This document shows positions 9,796 to 19,638 of a stretch of 64,000 nt of DNA, piece after piece. Location: positions 749,001-813,000 of the forward strand of contig NZ_JPDS01000002.1 in the NCBI RefSeq assembly GCF_000766795.1, given 5' to 3'. The notes beneath the pieces are model-generated. The model worked only from the letters and a program-made list of their open reading frames with translations. It searched no databases and was not told the DNA's origin. Source of the DNA: Polaribacter sp. Hel1_85 (GTDB lineage: Bacteria > Bacteroidota > Bacteroidia > Flavobacteriales > Flavobacteriaceae). A program made the translations under genes and the position numbers. Positions within the stretch are counted from its first letter, which is position 1; every line of letters starts with the position of its first letter.

Positions 9796-11628
9796 ATGTC
9801 TTATTTTAATCGAATAAAAAAAACAGTATACTTCATAGCAGTATTCATTTTTGCCCTACAGATTGAATCTTGCAGTTCAAAAGAAAATCCAGTTGAAAAG
9901 CCAAATGTTATTCTAATTATGGTAGATGACCAAGGTTATGGTGATATTGCTGCACACGGAAATGAATGGATTAAAACACCAAATATGGATAAGTTGTATA
10001 ATGAGAGTACTCGTTTAACAAATTATCATGTAAGTCCTACTTGTGCTCCAACAAGAGCAGCAATAATGACAGGGCACCATAATTATAGAACAGGAGTGTT
10101 TTTTACAATTAAAGGACGTTCACTTATCCTTGAAAGAGAAAAAACTATGGCAGAAGTATTCAAAGAAAATGGATATAATACAGCTATGTTTGGAAAGTGG
10201 CATTTAGGAGACAATTATCCTTTTAGACCACAAGACAAAGGTTTTGATGAAGTTTTAATGAATAATGGTGGAGGAGTTGGACAAACCATGGATTATTGGA
10301 ATAATGATTATTTTGATGATACGTATGTTCATAATGGAAAATTAGAAAAATTCGAAGGATATTGTACTGATGTTTGGTTTCAAAACGCCAAAAAATATAT
10401 CAGCAAACAAGAGAAGAAGCCATTCTTTTGCTATTTATCAACCAATGCTGCACATTCACCTTATTGGGTAGCAGATAAATATTCGGCTCCATATAAAGAT
10501 AATAAGAATATTCCTAATGCAGCTTTTTATGGTATGATCACAAATGTTGATGAAAACATTGGGAATCTAGTCGAATATTTGAAATCGATAGATTTAATGG
10601 ATAATACAATTCTTATTGTAACTTCTGATAATGGTTCTGCTGCAGGAAATAAAATGGGTAAAGGACAGAATCGATTAGATGGTTTTATTGAGAAAGGGAA
10701 TAATGCAGGAATGCGTGGTGTAAAAGCCAGTATGTACGAAGGTGGACATCGTGTGCCTTTCTTTATTCACTGGAAAGATGGTGGAATTAATGTAGGAAAA
10801 GACATTAATGAATTAACTGCTCATTATGATGTGTTTCCAACATTGATTGATTTGTGTAAATTAAATGTAAAAAAGGATTTAAAATTTGATGGTTCAAGTT
10901 TGGTGCCCTTGATGAAAGGAGATAATACCAAATTTGAAGATAGAGTAGTTTACGTAAATACTCAGTTTTCTACAGACCCTGTTCCATGGAAAAGAACCGC
11001 TTTAATGCATAAAAACTGGAGGTTAGTTGAAGGAACTGAATTGTATAATTTAGATACAGATCCAGAACAAAGAACAAATGTAGCGAGTCAATATCCAGAA
11101 AAAGTAGAAAAATACAAAGCTTCTTATGATAAATGGTGGGCAGAAATATCTCCAACTTTTGAAGAAAAACCTTATTTCATTATAGGGAATGAAGCAGAAA
11201 ATCCAACTACTTTATTCTGCCATGATTGGCATAGTGAAACATTTACACCTTGGAAACAAGATCATATTAGAACTGGTCAAATAAATAATGGATTTTGGCG
11301 AGTAAAAGTTGCAGAAGCTGGTACATATAAATTAAAGCTGCGTCGTTGGCCAGAAGAATCACAATTGGCTTTAGGGGCAAAAGCGCCAGTTAGACCATCT
11401 CTTGAAGGAACAAGTGTTACAAAAAGTAAAAAAGGGAAAGCTCTGGTAATTAAAAACTCTAGAATAAAAATTCAGGGTCTTGAAATTTCTAAAAAGGTAG
11501 ATTTAACTAAAGAATATGTTGAGTATACTATTGAGTTAGAAAAAGGAGAAACTCATTTAGAAACCTGGTTTACTTTAGAGGATGAAATTGAAATAGGAGC
11601 TTATTATGTTAAGATTGAAAAAGTTTAA
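9796..11628 (+). CDS. S1-family sulfatase with C-terminal beta domain (CAPTR motif)
   Basis: A 610-residue lipoprotein (QIESC, Cys26) with metal motif VDDQGYGD at residues 43-50 and formylglycine motif C83-A-P-T-R followed by MTG. The Thr in place of the usual Ser after Pro is tolerated in known sulfatases. GKWHLGD, the NGSAAGN region and the YEGGHRVPFF motif (near residue 315) are all present. The sulfatase core ends near residue 460. A further 150 residues include a segment starting ENPTTLFCHDWHSETF that looks like an added beta-sandwich domain, found in some arylsulfatases of marine loci. A 153-bp gap precedes it and a gene remnant follows. Confidence 0.88.
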   Translation: MSYFNRIKKTVYFIAVFIFALQIESCSSKENPVEKPNVILIMVDDQGYGDIAAHGNEWIKTPNMDKLYNESTRLTNYHVSPTCAPTRAAIMTGHHNYRTGVFFTIKGRSLILEREKTMAEVFKENGYNTAMFGKWHLGDNYPFRPQDKGFDEVLMNNGGGVGQTMDYWNNDYFDDTYVHNGKLEKFEGYCTDVWFQNAKKYISKQEKKPFFCYLSTNAAHSPYWVADKYSAPYKDNKNIPNAAFYGMITNVDENIGNLVEYLKSIDLMDNTILIVTSDNGSAAGNKMGKGQNRLDGFIEKGNNAGMRGVKASMYEGGHRVPFFIHWKDGGINVGKDINELTAHYDVFPTLIDLCKLNVKKDLKFDGSSLVPLMKGDNTKFEDRVVYVNTQFSTDPVPWKRTALMHKNWRLVEGTELYNLDTDPEQRTNVASQYPEKVEKYKASYDKWWAEISPTFEEKPYFIIGNEAENPTTLFCHDWHSETFTPWKQDHIRTGQINNGFWRVKVAEAGTYKLKLRRWPEESQLALGAKAPVRPSLEGTSVTKSKKGKALVIKNSRIKIQGLEISKKVDLTKEYVEYTIELEKGETHLETWFTLEDEIEIGAYYVKIEKV

Positions 11629-11675
11629 TTCATACTTCATGTTTTTTTAACTATCAAAAAAATGAGATTTATAAA

Positions 11676-11813
11676 ATGGAACAAACAAAAATAAGTGTAG
11701 ATAATATGTTTGGAAGTTTTAGTAAGCAACCAATGGAATTTGTTATAGAGCTAATTGGAAGTAAAACACAAAAAGTAGTATTTAAAGGAGAGAATTTAAA
11801 AGTTAAATTATAA
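11676..11813 (+). pseudogene. 45-codon remnant, probable 3' end of a lost gene
   Basis: An open frame starting MEQTKISVDNMFG and ending GENLKVKL lies 47 bp after the sulfatase stop and 15 bp before a strong terminator. It has no signal peptide and is far shorter than its neighbours. The ending (KVVFKGENLKVKL) has the alternating pattern of C-terminal beta domains in secreted enzymes. I read it as the tail of a deleted gene whose terminator survived. A genuine small protein is possible. No family is recognised. Confidence 0.4.
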
Positions 11814-11828
11814 TATTTTAAAGAAATT

Positions 11829-11863
11829 AGCAGTGTCAAATATATGTTTGATACTGCTTTTTG
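11829..11863 (+). terminator. Rho-independent terminator
   Basis: A 12-bp stem (AGCAGTGTCAAA with TTTGATACTGCT, one G-T wobble) around a 6-base loop is followed by a T run. It separates the sulfatase and remnant block from the large lyase gene at 11928. Confidence 0.8.
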
Positions 11864-11927
11864 TTTAGAAAAAGCCTTTTATTTATTTGATTTAAATTAA
11901 TAATAAAATATTTATAAAAACATATTA

Positions 11928-14900
11928 ATGAAGCTTAAAATTAAACTGTTAACAGTATTATTGATGATAGTTTTTGGTTTGGGAAATGCTCAATCCAAAC
12001 AACAAATAGGTGCTTCTAATTTTTCTGATTGGTCAGGAGTTACCAAGGTAAAAAAAGGAGAAGCGGTTATAACAAATGGAAGTGAAATTAACTACACTTA
12101 TTCCAATCAAAATAGGGTGTATTTTCCAGGAATAAAAAGACCTTACAATGGAGATGCTGCAGATTTTACACCTTACAAAGGTTTGGTTTTTGACTTGTTT
12201 GTAAAAAAACAGACTACAGTTGAGGTAAAAGCCGTTTTAAAAGTAGATCATAAAGATGTAAAAGATTTGAATCCTGTGAGTACTGCAACTGTTAAGTTGA
12301 CAGGAAAAGGTTGGCAAAAAGTATTTATCCCTTGGGAAATGTTTGATGTGGATAAAGGACAAATTATGGGGACATTATATGCTGTTAAAAATGTATCGAT
12401 ATCTGCTGTTTCTAATGAAAATAAGTCATATAAAATTAAAAATATATTTCTTACTAAAGGATTGACTCATTACGTAAATGCTGAAATTCGTGGAAAAACT
12501 GCAAATGCAGGTGAAGAAGTTGTATATCATTTAGAAGTAGGAAATACGACCAATATAATCCAATCTGTTCAGTTACGAGTAGAAACTATGGGTTGGGAGT
12601 CTATGAAAGCGAGTCTAGGAACAACAACATTACAGTTAGCTCCAAACGAAACAAAACGAGTAAATTTAAATGTTGCTATTGCTGCTCATTTACCAACTGG
12701 AATTAGAGAAAAACAAGTTGTAAAAGCCATTGCAAATGGTCAAGGAGCTTCTGTTACCTCTATAGAGTTTACAACAGCAGTAAGAGTTCCAACTCCAAAC
12801 ATTATTTTTACAGAAGATAAATGGGATGAGGTAAAAGATAAAATCAACAAGTACGATTGGGCTAAGGAAGGATTAGCTGAGTACGAGAGAAAAGCTAAGA
12901 AGTTCAATCCCTCTAATGGAGTAGATTTTTCAAAGATTAAAGGTTCTTTACTTGGAAAAAAAACAATTAGTTCTATTGGTCATGCTGAATATGACTGTGC
13001 GATTGCCTACAAATTAACAGGTAATGAAGCCTATGCAGCTAAATGTTTAAAGGTACTAAGAAGAATTAGTGATCCTAAAGTAGGTTATAGAGCAACTTTG
13101 GTTGGTGGAAGTAACTCGTTTGTAGGAGAAGGCAAGTTTTGGCAAGGAATGGGGCGTGTTTATGATTTGATTCGTGAGAGTAAATTGTTAACAGAAGAAG
13201 ATCATCAGGCAATTCAAGATACTTTCAGACTGTTTGTCAATCAGACCATCAAAGGAAATAGAAAAGGAGCTATTAGTAATTGGAATGCAGCTGAATTGAC
13301 TGCAGCTTTATACTGTGCTTTAAATTTACAAGATTGGTATTTAATAGATCAATTGTTAAACGCACCTACTGGATTGTATAAACATATTGAACATGGTATT
13401 ATGAATGATGGTTGGTGGTACGAATGTGCAGTAGGTTATAATACTTGGGTGGCTACAGAACTTTCAGAAACTGCCATTGCTTTACAGCCTTGGGGAATCA
13501 ATTTGAAAGACAGAACTTTTCCTATTGGAACTACCAAACACTTTTCTTTATTGGCTAGTAGAAGAGAAGGAGGAATTATGGGAATGGAGTTTGAGAAATG
13601 GGGAAAGATTGAAAAAAATAGTGTGCAGATAAAAGACATGTGGGATGCTTCTATTCCATTTATGGATTTTAGAGGTGTTTTATTAGCGGTAAATGATGCT
13701 GTTGAAGATAAAATGTCGGGTAAGGCATACGAATTGGCGTATTATTTATATAAAGATCCAGAGTATGCTGCAATTATTAATAGAGGTGCTAAAAGAGATT
13801 TATTGTATGGAGTTCCAGATTTACCAAAGGTAGATTCAGAAAAAATGACAAAATCTGTGTATGCAGATAATATGGGGATTGTACAGATGCGTTCTCAAAC
13901 AAAAGGAAGAAAGCAGTCAGAACAAATTCAAGCAGCAATGCATTATGGATCTCATGGAGGTTATCATGGGCATTTTGATAGAACCAACTTGGTACATATG
14001 AGTCGTTATGGACGCAGTTTTTATGGAACTTTAATGTTTTGGTATGGTTATGGAAGTTATTTATATAAGTTCTGGAAACAAAGTTCTATCAATAAAAATA
14101 TGGTGGTGGTTGATCAAAAAATGCAACAACCTGTGCAGAATTCAAGACTCTTGTTTCATTCAGGAAATATGATGCAAGCTACTGCAATAGAAACCAATTC
14201 AAAATGGAGTCATCCTCCATATGGTGGTATTCCAAACTCTAAACAGACGTTTGCAGAAAAAATGTGGAGTGAAGGTAGAACAATTCCTTTACCAGAAAAT
14301 CAACCAGAATTTGGAGAAGTTACCGAGTTTACAGAACCTGTTTTACAACGTAGGTTAATGGTTGTTTTGGATGATTATATTGTGATGTCTGACTATTTGA
14401 AAGGAGAAAAAGAACACGAATTTGATTGGATGTTCCAAGCCAAAGGTTTTAAAAGGATAACATCTGATAAAACTTCATTTAAAAAGCACACAAACCAAAT
14501 GGATACAAATCCAGTAGGAAGTGCACAATTTGTTACGGATTGTAATTGGTACGATGTAGAAGGAACTTCTCGTACACAATTTGAAATGTGTTGGGGAGAA
14601 GGTTGTGATAATAAGGGATTAAGATTACCACACAGTTTAGATGGGGCTCTTAAAATTGATGTTTTTAATGCATGGCCAAAAAAAGCTGAAGTAATGATAG
14701 GTACTTCTACAGAAGGTTTTTATGTAAATAAAAAACTTTGGTATGCTGTATTGGTAGATGACACAATAGTACACAAAGACAGTACAGGAGCATGGATTTT
14801 AGGAAGTAAAAAAATATCTGTTGATGTATCTGGTAAAAAGAAATTAGAATTAACTACCAAAATAGCAGATAAAGCACGTAACAATACTATTTTTTGGGGT

Positions 14901-15428
14901 GATGCAAAATTGATTCTTAAAGATGGTTCTCAAGTATATCTTTCATCACTTCCTGTTAAGTATGAGAATGTTTTAGTACCAGAAAATAAAGGAAAAGATT
15001 ATTATGGAGGACCTATTAAAATAGGAGGAGAACCAATGAGTAATTCAACACCTGGTATGCCTGTAAGTAAAAATAAAGTTGGAAAAATTACCATTGATTT
15101 AAGTGGGTTAGATGTTGATAGATTTGAAGCAAAAATAGGAGGAGATTTTCCATTAGGAGATGAGACTTCTAGATTGAAATCTATGGCTGTTAGAACTAAA
15201 GGAAAAAAAGGTAGGTATTTATCTGTAGTAGAACCTTATGAAAATAAATCTTTAGTAAAATCTGTTGAAGCTAAAAATGAAAATGAATTAACAGTAACAT
15301 TGACTGACGGACGTGTTCAAAAAATTAAAATTGAGCATTTAGAATCTACTTCTGAGACTGTAAAAGTAACTGTTAAAGAATACAAAGAAGGGAAACTAAT
15401 TAGAGAAGAAGTATCAAATCACAAATAA
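11928..15428 (+). CDS. Large heparinase II/III-like polysaccharide lyase
   Basis: A 1166-residue exported protein (signal MKLKIKLLTVLLMIVFGLGNAQ). Residues 25-180 look like an N-terminal carbohydrate-binding beta domain and about 185-290 like an Ig-like domain. An alpha/alpha toroid follows from about 300 to 600. The heparinase II/III beta domain contains the HYGSHGGYHGHFD segment at residues 672-684, with several histidines and a tyrosine of the type used for beta-elimination on uronates. It ends in a further beta region. The length is well above ordinary heparinase-like lyases and resembles large marine uronate-polysaccharide lyases, but the PL family cannot be fixed by eye. It heads a tight operon: the GH43 gene starts 6 bp after its stop. 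A lyase is consistent with KduI and KduD downstream. Confidence 0.82.
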   Translation: MKLKIKLLTVLLMIVFGLGNAQSKQQIGASNFSDWSGVTKVKKGEAVITNGSEINYTYSNQNRVYFPGIKRPYNGDAADFTPYKGLVFDLFVKKQTTVEVKAVLKVDHKDVKDLNPVSTATVKLTGKGWQKVFIPWEMFDVDKGQIMGTLYAVKNVSISAVSNENKSYKIKNIFLTKGLTHYVNAEIRGKTANAGEEVVYHLEVGNTTNIIQSVQLRVETMGWESMKASLGTTTLQLAPNETKRVNLNVAIAAHLPTGIREKQVVKAIANGQGASVTSIEFTTAVRVPTPNIIFTEDKWDEVKDKINKYDWAKEGLAEYERKAKKFNPSNGVDFSKIKGSLLGKKTISSIGHAEYDCAIAYKLTGNEAYAAKCLKVLRRISDPKVGYRATLVGGSNSFVGEGKFWQGMGRVYDLIRESKLLTEEDHQAIQDTFRLFVNQTIKGNRKGAISNWNAAELTAALYCALNLQDWYLIDQLLNAPTGLYKHIEHGIMNDGWWYECAVGYNTWVATELSETAIALQPWGINLKDRTFPIGTTKHFSLLASRREGGIMGMEFEKWGKIEKNSVQIKDMWDASIPFMDFRGVLLAVNDAVEDKMSGKAYELAYYLYKDPEYAAIINRGAKRDLLYGVPDLPKVDSEKMTKSVYADNMGIVQMRSQTKGRKQSEQIQAAMHYGSHGGYHGHFDRTNLVHMSRYGRSFYGTLMFWYGYGSYLYKFWKQSSINKNMVVVDQKMQQPVQNSRLLFHSGNMMQATAIETNSKWSHPPYGGIPNSKQTFAEKMWSEGRTIPLPENQPEFGEVTEFTEPVLQRRLMVVLDDYIVMSDYLKGEKEHEFDWMFQAKGFKRITSDKTSFKKHTNQMDTNPVGSAQFVTDCNWYDVEGTSRTQFEMCWGEGCDNKGLRLPHSLDGALKIDVFNAWPKKAEVMIGTSTEGFYVNKKLWYAVLVDDTIVHKDSTGAWILGSKKISVDVSGKKKLELTTKIADKARNNTIFWGDAKLILKDGSQVYLSSLPVKYENVLVPENKGKDYYGGPIKIGGEPMSNSTPGMPVSKNKVGKITIDLSGLDVDRFEAKIGGDFPLGDETSRLKSMAVRTKGKKGRYLSVVEPYENKSLVKSVEAKNENELTVTLTDGRVQKIKIEHLESTSETVKVTVKEYKEGKLIREEVSNHK

Positions 15429-15434
15429 TAAGTT

Positions 15435-16793
15435 ATGGACTTTAAAAGAATTTTATTGTTGTTGATAATGTTACTGTCATTAAGTGTCAAAGCTCAAAAC
15501 CCTGTTTTTACAAGTGTATTTACAGCAGATCCATCTCCACATGTTTGGCCTGATGATCCTGATAAATTATGGGTGTATACTTCTCATGATGAACCAGGTT
15601 CTAATAACCATTATGGTATGACAGGATACCATGCTTTTTCTACCACAGATATGGTAAACTGGACAGATCATGGTAGGATTCTACATTTAGAAAATGTAGA
15701 TTGGGCAGAGAGTCATGCTTGGGCAATGGATGCAGCTTATTACAGAGGTAATTACTATTTGATTTATTGTATGAAAGAGGCTGGAATAGGTCTTTTTAGG
15801 ACAGGAATAGCTAGAAGCGATAGACCAGAAGGTCCTTTTACAGATTTAGGATATGTGAAGGGAGTAGAATTTGGTCAAGATCCAGCATTATTTATAGATG
15901 AAGATGAAACTCCTTATTTATATTGGGGGCATGATCGTAAGTGTTTTGCAGCAGAGTTAAATGATGATTTAATGTCTATTAAGCCAGAAACCTATACAGT
16001 TTTAACTAAACAATTAACCCATGTTTTTGAAGGACCTTGGGTACATAAAAGAAATGATAAATACTATTTAACATATCCTGGTCTAACTCCAAGAAGATGG
16101 CCAGAAAAGATGTTTTATGCAGTTGCAGATAAGCCTTTAGGACCTTATGAGTTCAAAGGTGTTTTTATTGATGATTTTGAAGGTCAGAGTGGTACTAATC
16201 ATGGAGGTATAGTAACGTATAAAGGAAAAGATATGATGTTTTATCATAGTGCGTGGTTGTCAGGAGGATTAAGTGAAACACGTAGTGTAATGGCAGATTA
16301 TTTAAAGTATGATAAACAAGGGAATATTATTCCTATAGTTCCATCAAAAAAAGGTTTGGGAATTGCAAAACGTACCAAAACAACTTTAAAATTAGAGGCA
16401 GAAAATGGATTTGCTGCAGGAGGAAAGTTATACAATGTAATTGTAGATACTTGGATAAAAGGATATAGTGGAAAAGGGTATGTAACAAATTTTGACAATC
16501 CTTATGATCATGTATCCATATTAGCTCAGGTTGCAAAACCTGCTAAGTATCGTTTTATTGTAAGTTATGCTTCTCCAGATGGAGAGTCAAATCACGATGT
16601 TTTGATAAATAGTCGCATACATAGAGAGTTTAAATTTCCACAGTCAAAAACGTTTAAAGAAATAGATTTTGGTTTGGTAGATTTAAAAGAAGGTGATAAT
16701 TTAATACGTATTTTTAAAAGAGATTGGAAACCATCAAAAGGAAAATTTGCAGTTGATTATATTAAGTTGGAACAAGTTTTTGAAAGTGAATAA
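15435..16793 (+). CDS. GH43 glycosidase with C-terminal CBM6/35-like domain
   Basis: A 452-residue exported enzyme with signal MDFKRILLLLIMLLSLSVKAQ. The five-bladed propeller of GH43 spans about residues 25-310. The expected acidic triad is visible: D32 in TADPSPH as base, D149 in GQDPALF as pKa modulator and E199 in FEGPW as acid. From about residue 315 a beta-sandwich like CBM6/35 follows (LEAENGFAAGGKL to AVDYIKLEQ). Family activities are beta-xylosidase, alpha-L-arabinofuranosidase and exo-galactosidase. A GH120 beta-xylosidase gene begins 13 bp after its stop, so xylose is the favoured product, but this is inference. It is transcribed with the 1166-residue lyase. Confidence 0.88.
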   Translation: MDFKRILLLLIMLLSLSVKAQNPVFTSVFTADPSPHVWPDDPDKLWVYTSHDEPGSNNHYGMTGYHAFSTTDMVNWTDHGRILHLENVDWAESHAWAMDAAYYRGNYYLIYCMKEAGIGLFRTGIARSDRPEGPFTDLGYVKGVEFGQDPALFIDEDETPYLYWGHDRKCFAAELNDDLMSIKPETYTVLTKQLTHVFEGPWVHKRNDKYYLTYPGLTPRRWPEKMFYAVADKPLGPYEFKGVFIDDFEGQSGTNHGGIVTYKGKDMMFYHSAWLSGGLSETRSVMADYLKYDKQGNIIPIVPSKKGLGIAKRTKTTLKLEAENGFAAGGKLYNVIVDTWIKGYSGKGYVTNFDNPYDHVSILAQVAKPAKYRFIVSYASPDGESNHDVLINSRIHREFKFPQSKTFKEIDFGLVDLKEGDNLIRIFKRDWKPSKGKFAVDYIKLEQVFESE

Positions 16794-16806
16794 AATATTA
16801 TAAGTT

Positions 16807-18765
16807 ATGAAGTCGTTTAAGTTAGCTATTACAGCACTGTTTATTTTTCTTTCTTTTGTTTTACAGGCAAGAGAATATCATATTTCCAAAAAAGGAGATG
16901 ATTATAATGATGGAACAAAAGAAATGCCCTTTAAAACAATTTCTAAAGCAGCAAAAGTTGCACAACCTGGAGATGTAATAATTGTTCACAAAGGTATTTA
17001 TAGAGAAAGAATAAATCCGTTTTACGGAGGTATGAATAATCTAAATAGAATTACGTATCAGGCAGCAGAAAACGAAGAGGTTTGGATTAAAGGTTCTGAA
17101 GAAATTAATACCTGGAAAAAACACAAAGGATCAGTTTGGAAAGTAGTTATTGATAATTCATTTTTTGGCGAATTTAATCCCTATCAAGAAATACTTTACG
17201 GAGATTGGTTAACAAAAACTTATGGAAGAGAACATCATTTAGGAGAAGTTTATCTGAATGGAAAATCACTTTATGAAATAGATAGTTTATCAAAAGTTTT
17301 TTCAGAAAAACCATTAAAAAGAGCAATTGATATAGAGGGTTCTAAATACAAGTGGTTTTGTAAAAGTGATCATAAAACAACAACTATTTATGCGAATTTT
17401 AATGGTAAAAACCCAAATAAAGAATTGGTTGAAATAAATGTAAGATCAACTGTATTCTGGCCGAAAAAAACAGGAATTAATTATATTACAGTTCGTGGTT
17501 TTAAAATGTGTCATGCAGCAACACAATGGGCACCTCCAACAGCTGAACAAATTGGTTTAATTGGACCAAACTGGAGTAAAGGTTGGATTATTGAAGATAA
17601 TATAATTTCTGATTCTAAATGCTCTGGAGTTGTTATCGGAAAAGAAAGAAGTTCAGGACAAAATTTATGGAAAAGAGATAAAAAGAAACATGGAACACAA
17701 CGTGAAAGAGAAGTTGTTTTTAGAGCTTTACAATTAGGTTGGTCTAAAGAAACAGTTGGTTCTCATATTATCAGAAATAATACAATTAAAGATTGTGAAC
17801 AAGGAGGAATAATAGGGCATCTTGGAGGAGTTTTTAGCGAAATTAGTAACAATCATATTTACAACATTAATGTAAAAAAACAGTTTGATGGTTGGGAAAT
17901 TGGAGGAATTAAACTCCATGCTGCAATTGATGTACTGATTAAAAATAATTTTATTCACGATAACCACAGAGGTATTTGGTTAGATTGGCAAGCACAAGGA
18001 GCTCGTGTTACGGGTAATCTTTTATTTAATAATCAGGATCAAGATTTATTTGTAGAGGTCAATCATGGACCAATGATTATCGATAACAATATTTTACTTT
18101 CTGAAAGAGGAATTTTGAATGCATCTCAGGGAACAGCATTTGTAAATAATTTAATTGCAGGGAATATTCATATGAGAACAGCAATGAATAGGTTTACGCA
18201 TTACCATTTTTCACATTCAACAGCAGTTCTCGGTATGATGACTGTTATACATGGAGATGATCGTTATTATAACAATATTTTTGCTTCAAAAATAGACTCT
18301 TTACAAAAAGGTCAATACTATGGTTTAAATGCTTATAATGATTTTCCTTCAGCAACTTATAAATGGAAATCTCCTGGAGGATTAAATAATTATAACAAGC
18401 AAAAATTTCCAGTATTTATTGATGCAAATCTATATTTAAACAAAGCGCTACCATCAAATATTGAAACTAATTTTGTAGAAAACAGAACTTTAAACCCAGA
18501 GATTAGTTTAACTAAAGAAAAGGATGGTTATTATTTAAATATTACGGTTGATGAGAGTTTTAAAAATGTTAAAACACAACTAGTTAACACAGCTTTATTA
18601 GGAGTCGCTTTTCAATCTGAAGCACCTTTTGAAAACCCAGATGCTTCTCCAGTAACCATCAATAAAGATTATTTTGGAAAAGTTAGAACAATAGGAACTC
18701 CTTTTATTGGTCCTTTTGAAAGTTTGAAAATAGGGAAGAATAAAATTAAAGTTTGGGGTAATTAA
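16807..18765 (+). CDS. GH120 beta-xylosidase
   Basis: A 652-residue exported protein (signal MKSFKLAITALFIFLSFVLQA). It is built like the Thermoanaerobacterium GH120 beta-xylosidase XylC as I remember it: an N-terminal beta-helix start (GDDYNDGTKEMPFKTISKAA), an inserted sandwich region with SFFGEFNPYQE, then the long helix with WAPPTAEQIGLIGPNWSKGW. The predicted acid/base Glu364 (WEIGGIKLHAA) and nucleophile Asp393 (WLDWQAQG) are 29 residues apart, as in XylC. The enzyme should release xylose from xylo-oligosaccharides with retention of configuration. It lies 13 bp after the GH43 gene and 41 bp before an SGNH esterase gene. The export signal suggests periplasmic action. Confidence 0.92.
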   Translation: MKSFKLAITALFIFLSFVLQAREYHISKKGDDYNDGTKEMPFKTISKAAKVAQPGDVIIVHKGIYRERINPFYGGMNNLNRITYQAAENEEVWIKGSEEINTWKKHKGSVWKVVIDNSFFGEFNPYQEILYGDWLTKTYGREHHLGEVYLNGKSLYEIDSLSKVFSEKPLKRAIDIEGSKYKWFCKSDHKTTTIYANFNGKNPNKELVEINVRSTVFWPKKTGINYITVRGFKMCHAATQWAPPTAEQIGLIGPNWSKGWIIEDNIISDSKCSGVVIGKERSSGQNLWKRDKKKHGTQREREVVFRALQLGWSKETVGSHIIRNNTIKDCEQGGIIGHLGGVFSEISNNHIYNINVKKQFDGWEIGGIKLHAAIDVLIKNNFIHDNHRGIWLDWQAQGARVTGNLLFNNQDQDLFVEVNHGPMIIDNNILLSERGILNASQGTAFVNNLIAGNIHMRTAMNRFTHYHFSHSTAVLGMMTVIHGDDRYYNNIFASKIDSLQKGQYYGLNAYNDFPSATYKWKSPGGLNNYNKQKFPVFIDANLYLNKALPSNIETNFVENRTLNPEISLTKEKDGYYLNITVDESFKNVKTQLVNTALLGVAFQSEAPFENPDASPVTINKDYFGKVRTIGTPFIGPFESLKIGKNKIKVWGN

Positions 18766-18806
18766 GAGTTTTATAAACCTAACTTATTATTAAATAAGAT
18801 TGAAAA

Positions 18807-19616
18807 ATGAATCGTAAAAAATTTATAAAAATTATTGGTTTTAGTATTTTCGGAATAGGAATAGCTCCAGTTGCTTTTGCTGAAAATATATATAGAAAAA
18901 TCAATGAGAAATTATGTAGATTAACTTGGAAAAAACTCTGTGGCAAGATTGGAAAAGTTTATAAAACGGATGCTTTTAAATATATACATCCTAAAAAGGA
19001 TACTCCAAATGTATTTATATATGGCGATTCTATTTCAATAAAATATTCATCAAAAGTTAGGGGAATTTTAAAAGACAAAGCGACTGTTATACGTTTGTTT
19101 AAAAACGGTGGTTCTAGCCATAATTTCATTGAAAATATGGAAAAGTTAGAGAAAACGATGTTTCAACCAGGGTTAGAAAATGGTTGGAATTTTAAATGGG
19201 ATTTAATTCACTTTAACGTTGGTTTACATGATTTAAAATACCTTAAAGGAAAACATCTCTCTAAGAAAAACGGAAAACAAGTTTCATCGATAAATGACTA
19301 CAAATCAAACTTAAATGAAATATGTAATTATTTAAAAAAGAAATTTCCAAATACAAAATTGGTGTTTGCGACAACAACACCTGTTCCTGCAAATGCAAAA
19401 GGACGATTTGAAGGTGACAGTATAAAGTTTAATAAAGCAGCTTTAGAGGTTTTGAATAATTATCCTGAAATTATAATAAATGACCTTTTCGCATTTACGA
19501 AACCACATTATGAAAAGTGGGCTCAAGAACCAGGGAATGTTCACTATAACGAATTAGGATTTAATCAACAAGGGAAAGAAGTAGCTAGAATAATAGTTGA
19601 AAATTTAAACTTATAA
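18807..19616 (+). CDS. SGNH/GDSL-type hydrolase, probable carbohydrate esterase
   Basis: A 269-residue protein with an N-terminal hydrophobic segment (FIKIIGFSIFGIGIAPVAFA) that likely directs export. SGNH landmarks are the nucleophile Ser75 in FIYGDSIS, a glycine near residue 102 (KNGGSS), FNVGLHD near residue 137 for the oxyanion site, and H246 in GNVHYNELG. The family includes acetylxylan esterases and rhamnogalacturonan acetylesterases. Its position directly after a GH120 xylosidase makes removal of acetyl groups from xylose-containing oligosaccharides a reasonable inference. The specific ester is not determined. Confidence 0.78.
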   Translation: MNRKKFIKIIGFSIFGIGIAPVAFAENIYRKINEKLCRLTWKKLCGKIGKVYKTDAFKYIHPKKDTPNVFIYGDSISIKYSSKVRGILKDKATVIRLFKNGGSSHNFIENMEKLEKTMFQPGLENGWNFKWDLIHFNVGLHDLKYLKGKHLSKKNGKQVSSINDYKSNLNEICNYLKKKFPNTKLVFATTTPVPANAKGRFEGDSIKFNKAALEVLNNYPEIIINDLFAFTKPHYEKWAQEPGNVHYNELGFNQQGKEVARIIVENLNL

Positions 19617-19638
19617 AAAAAAGAAAATTAATTATAAC

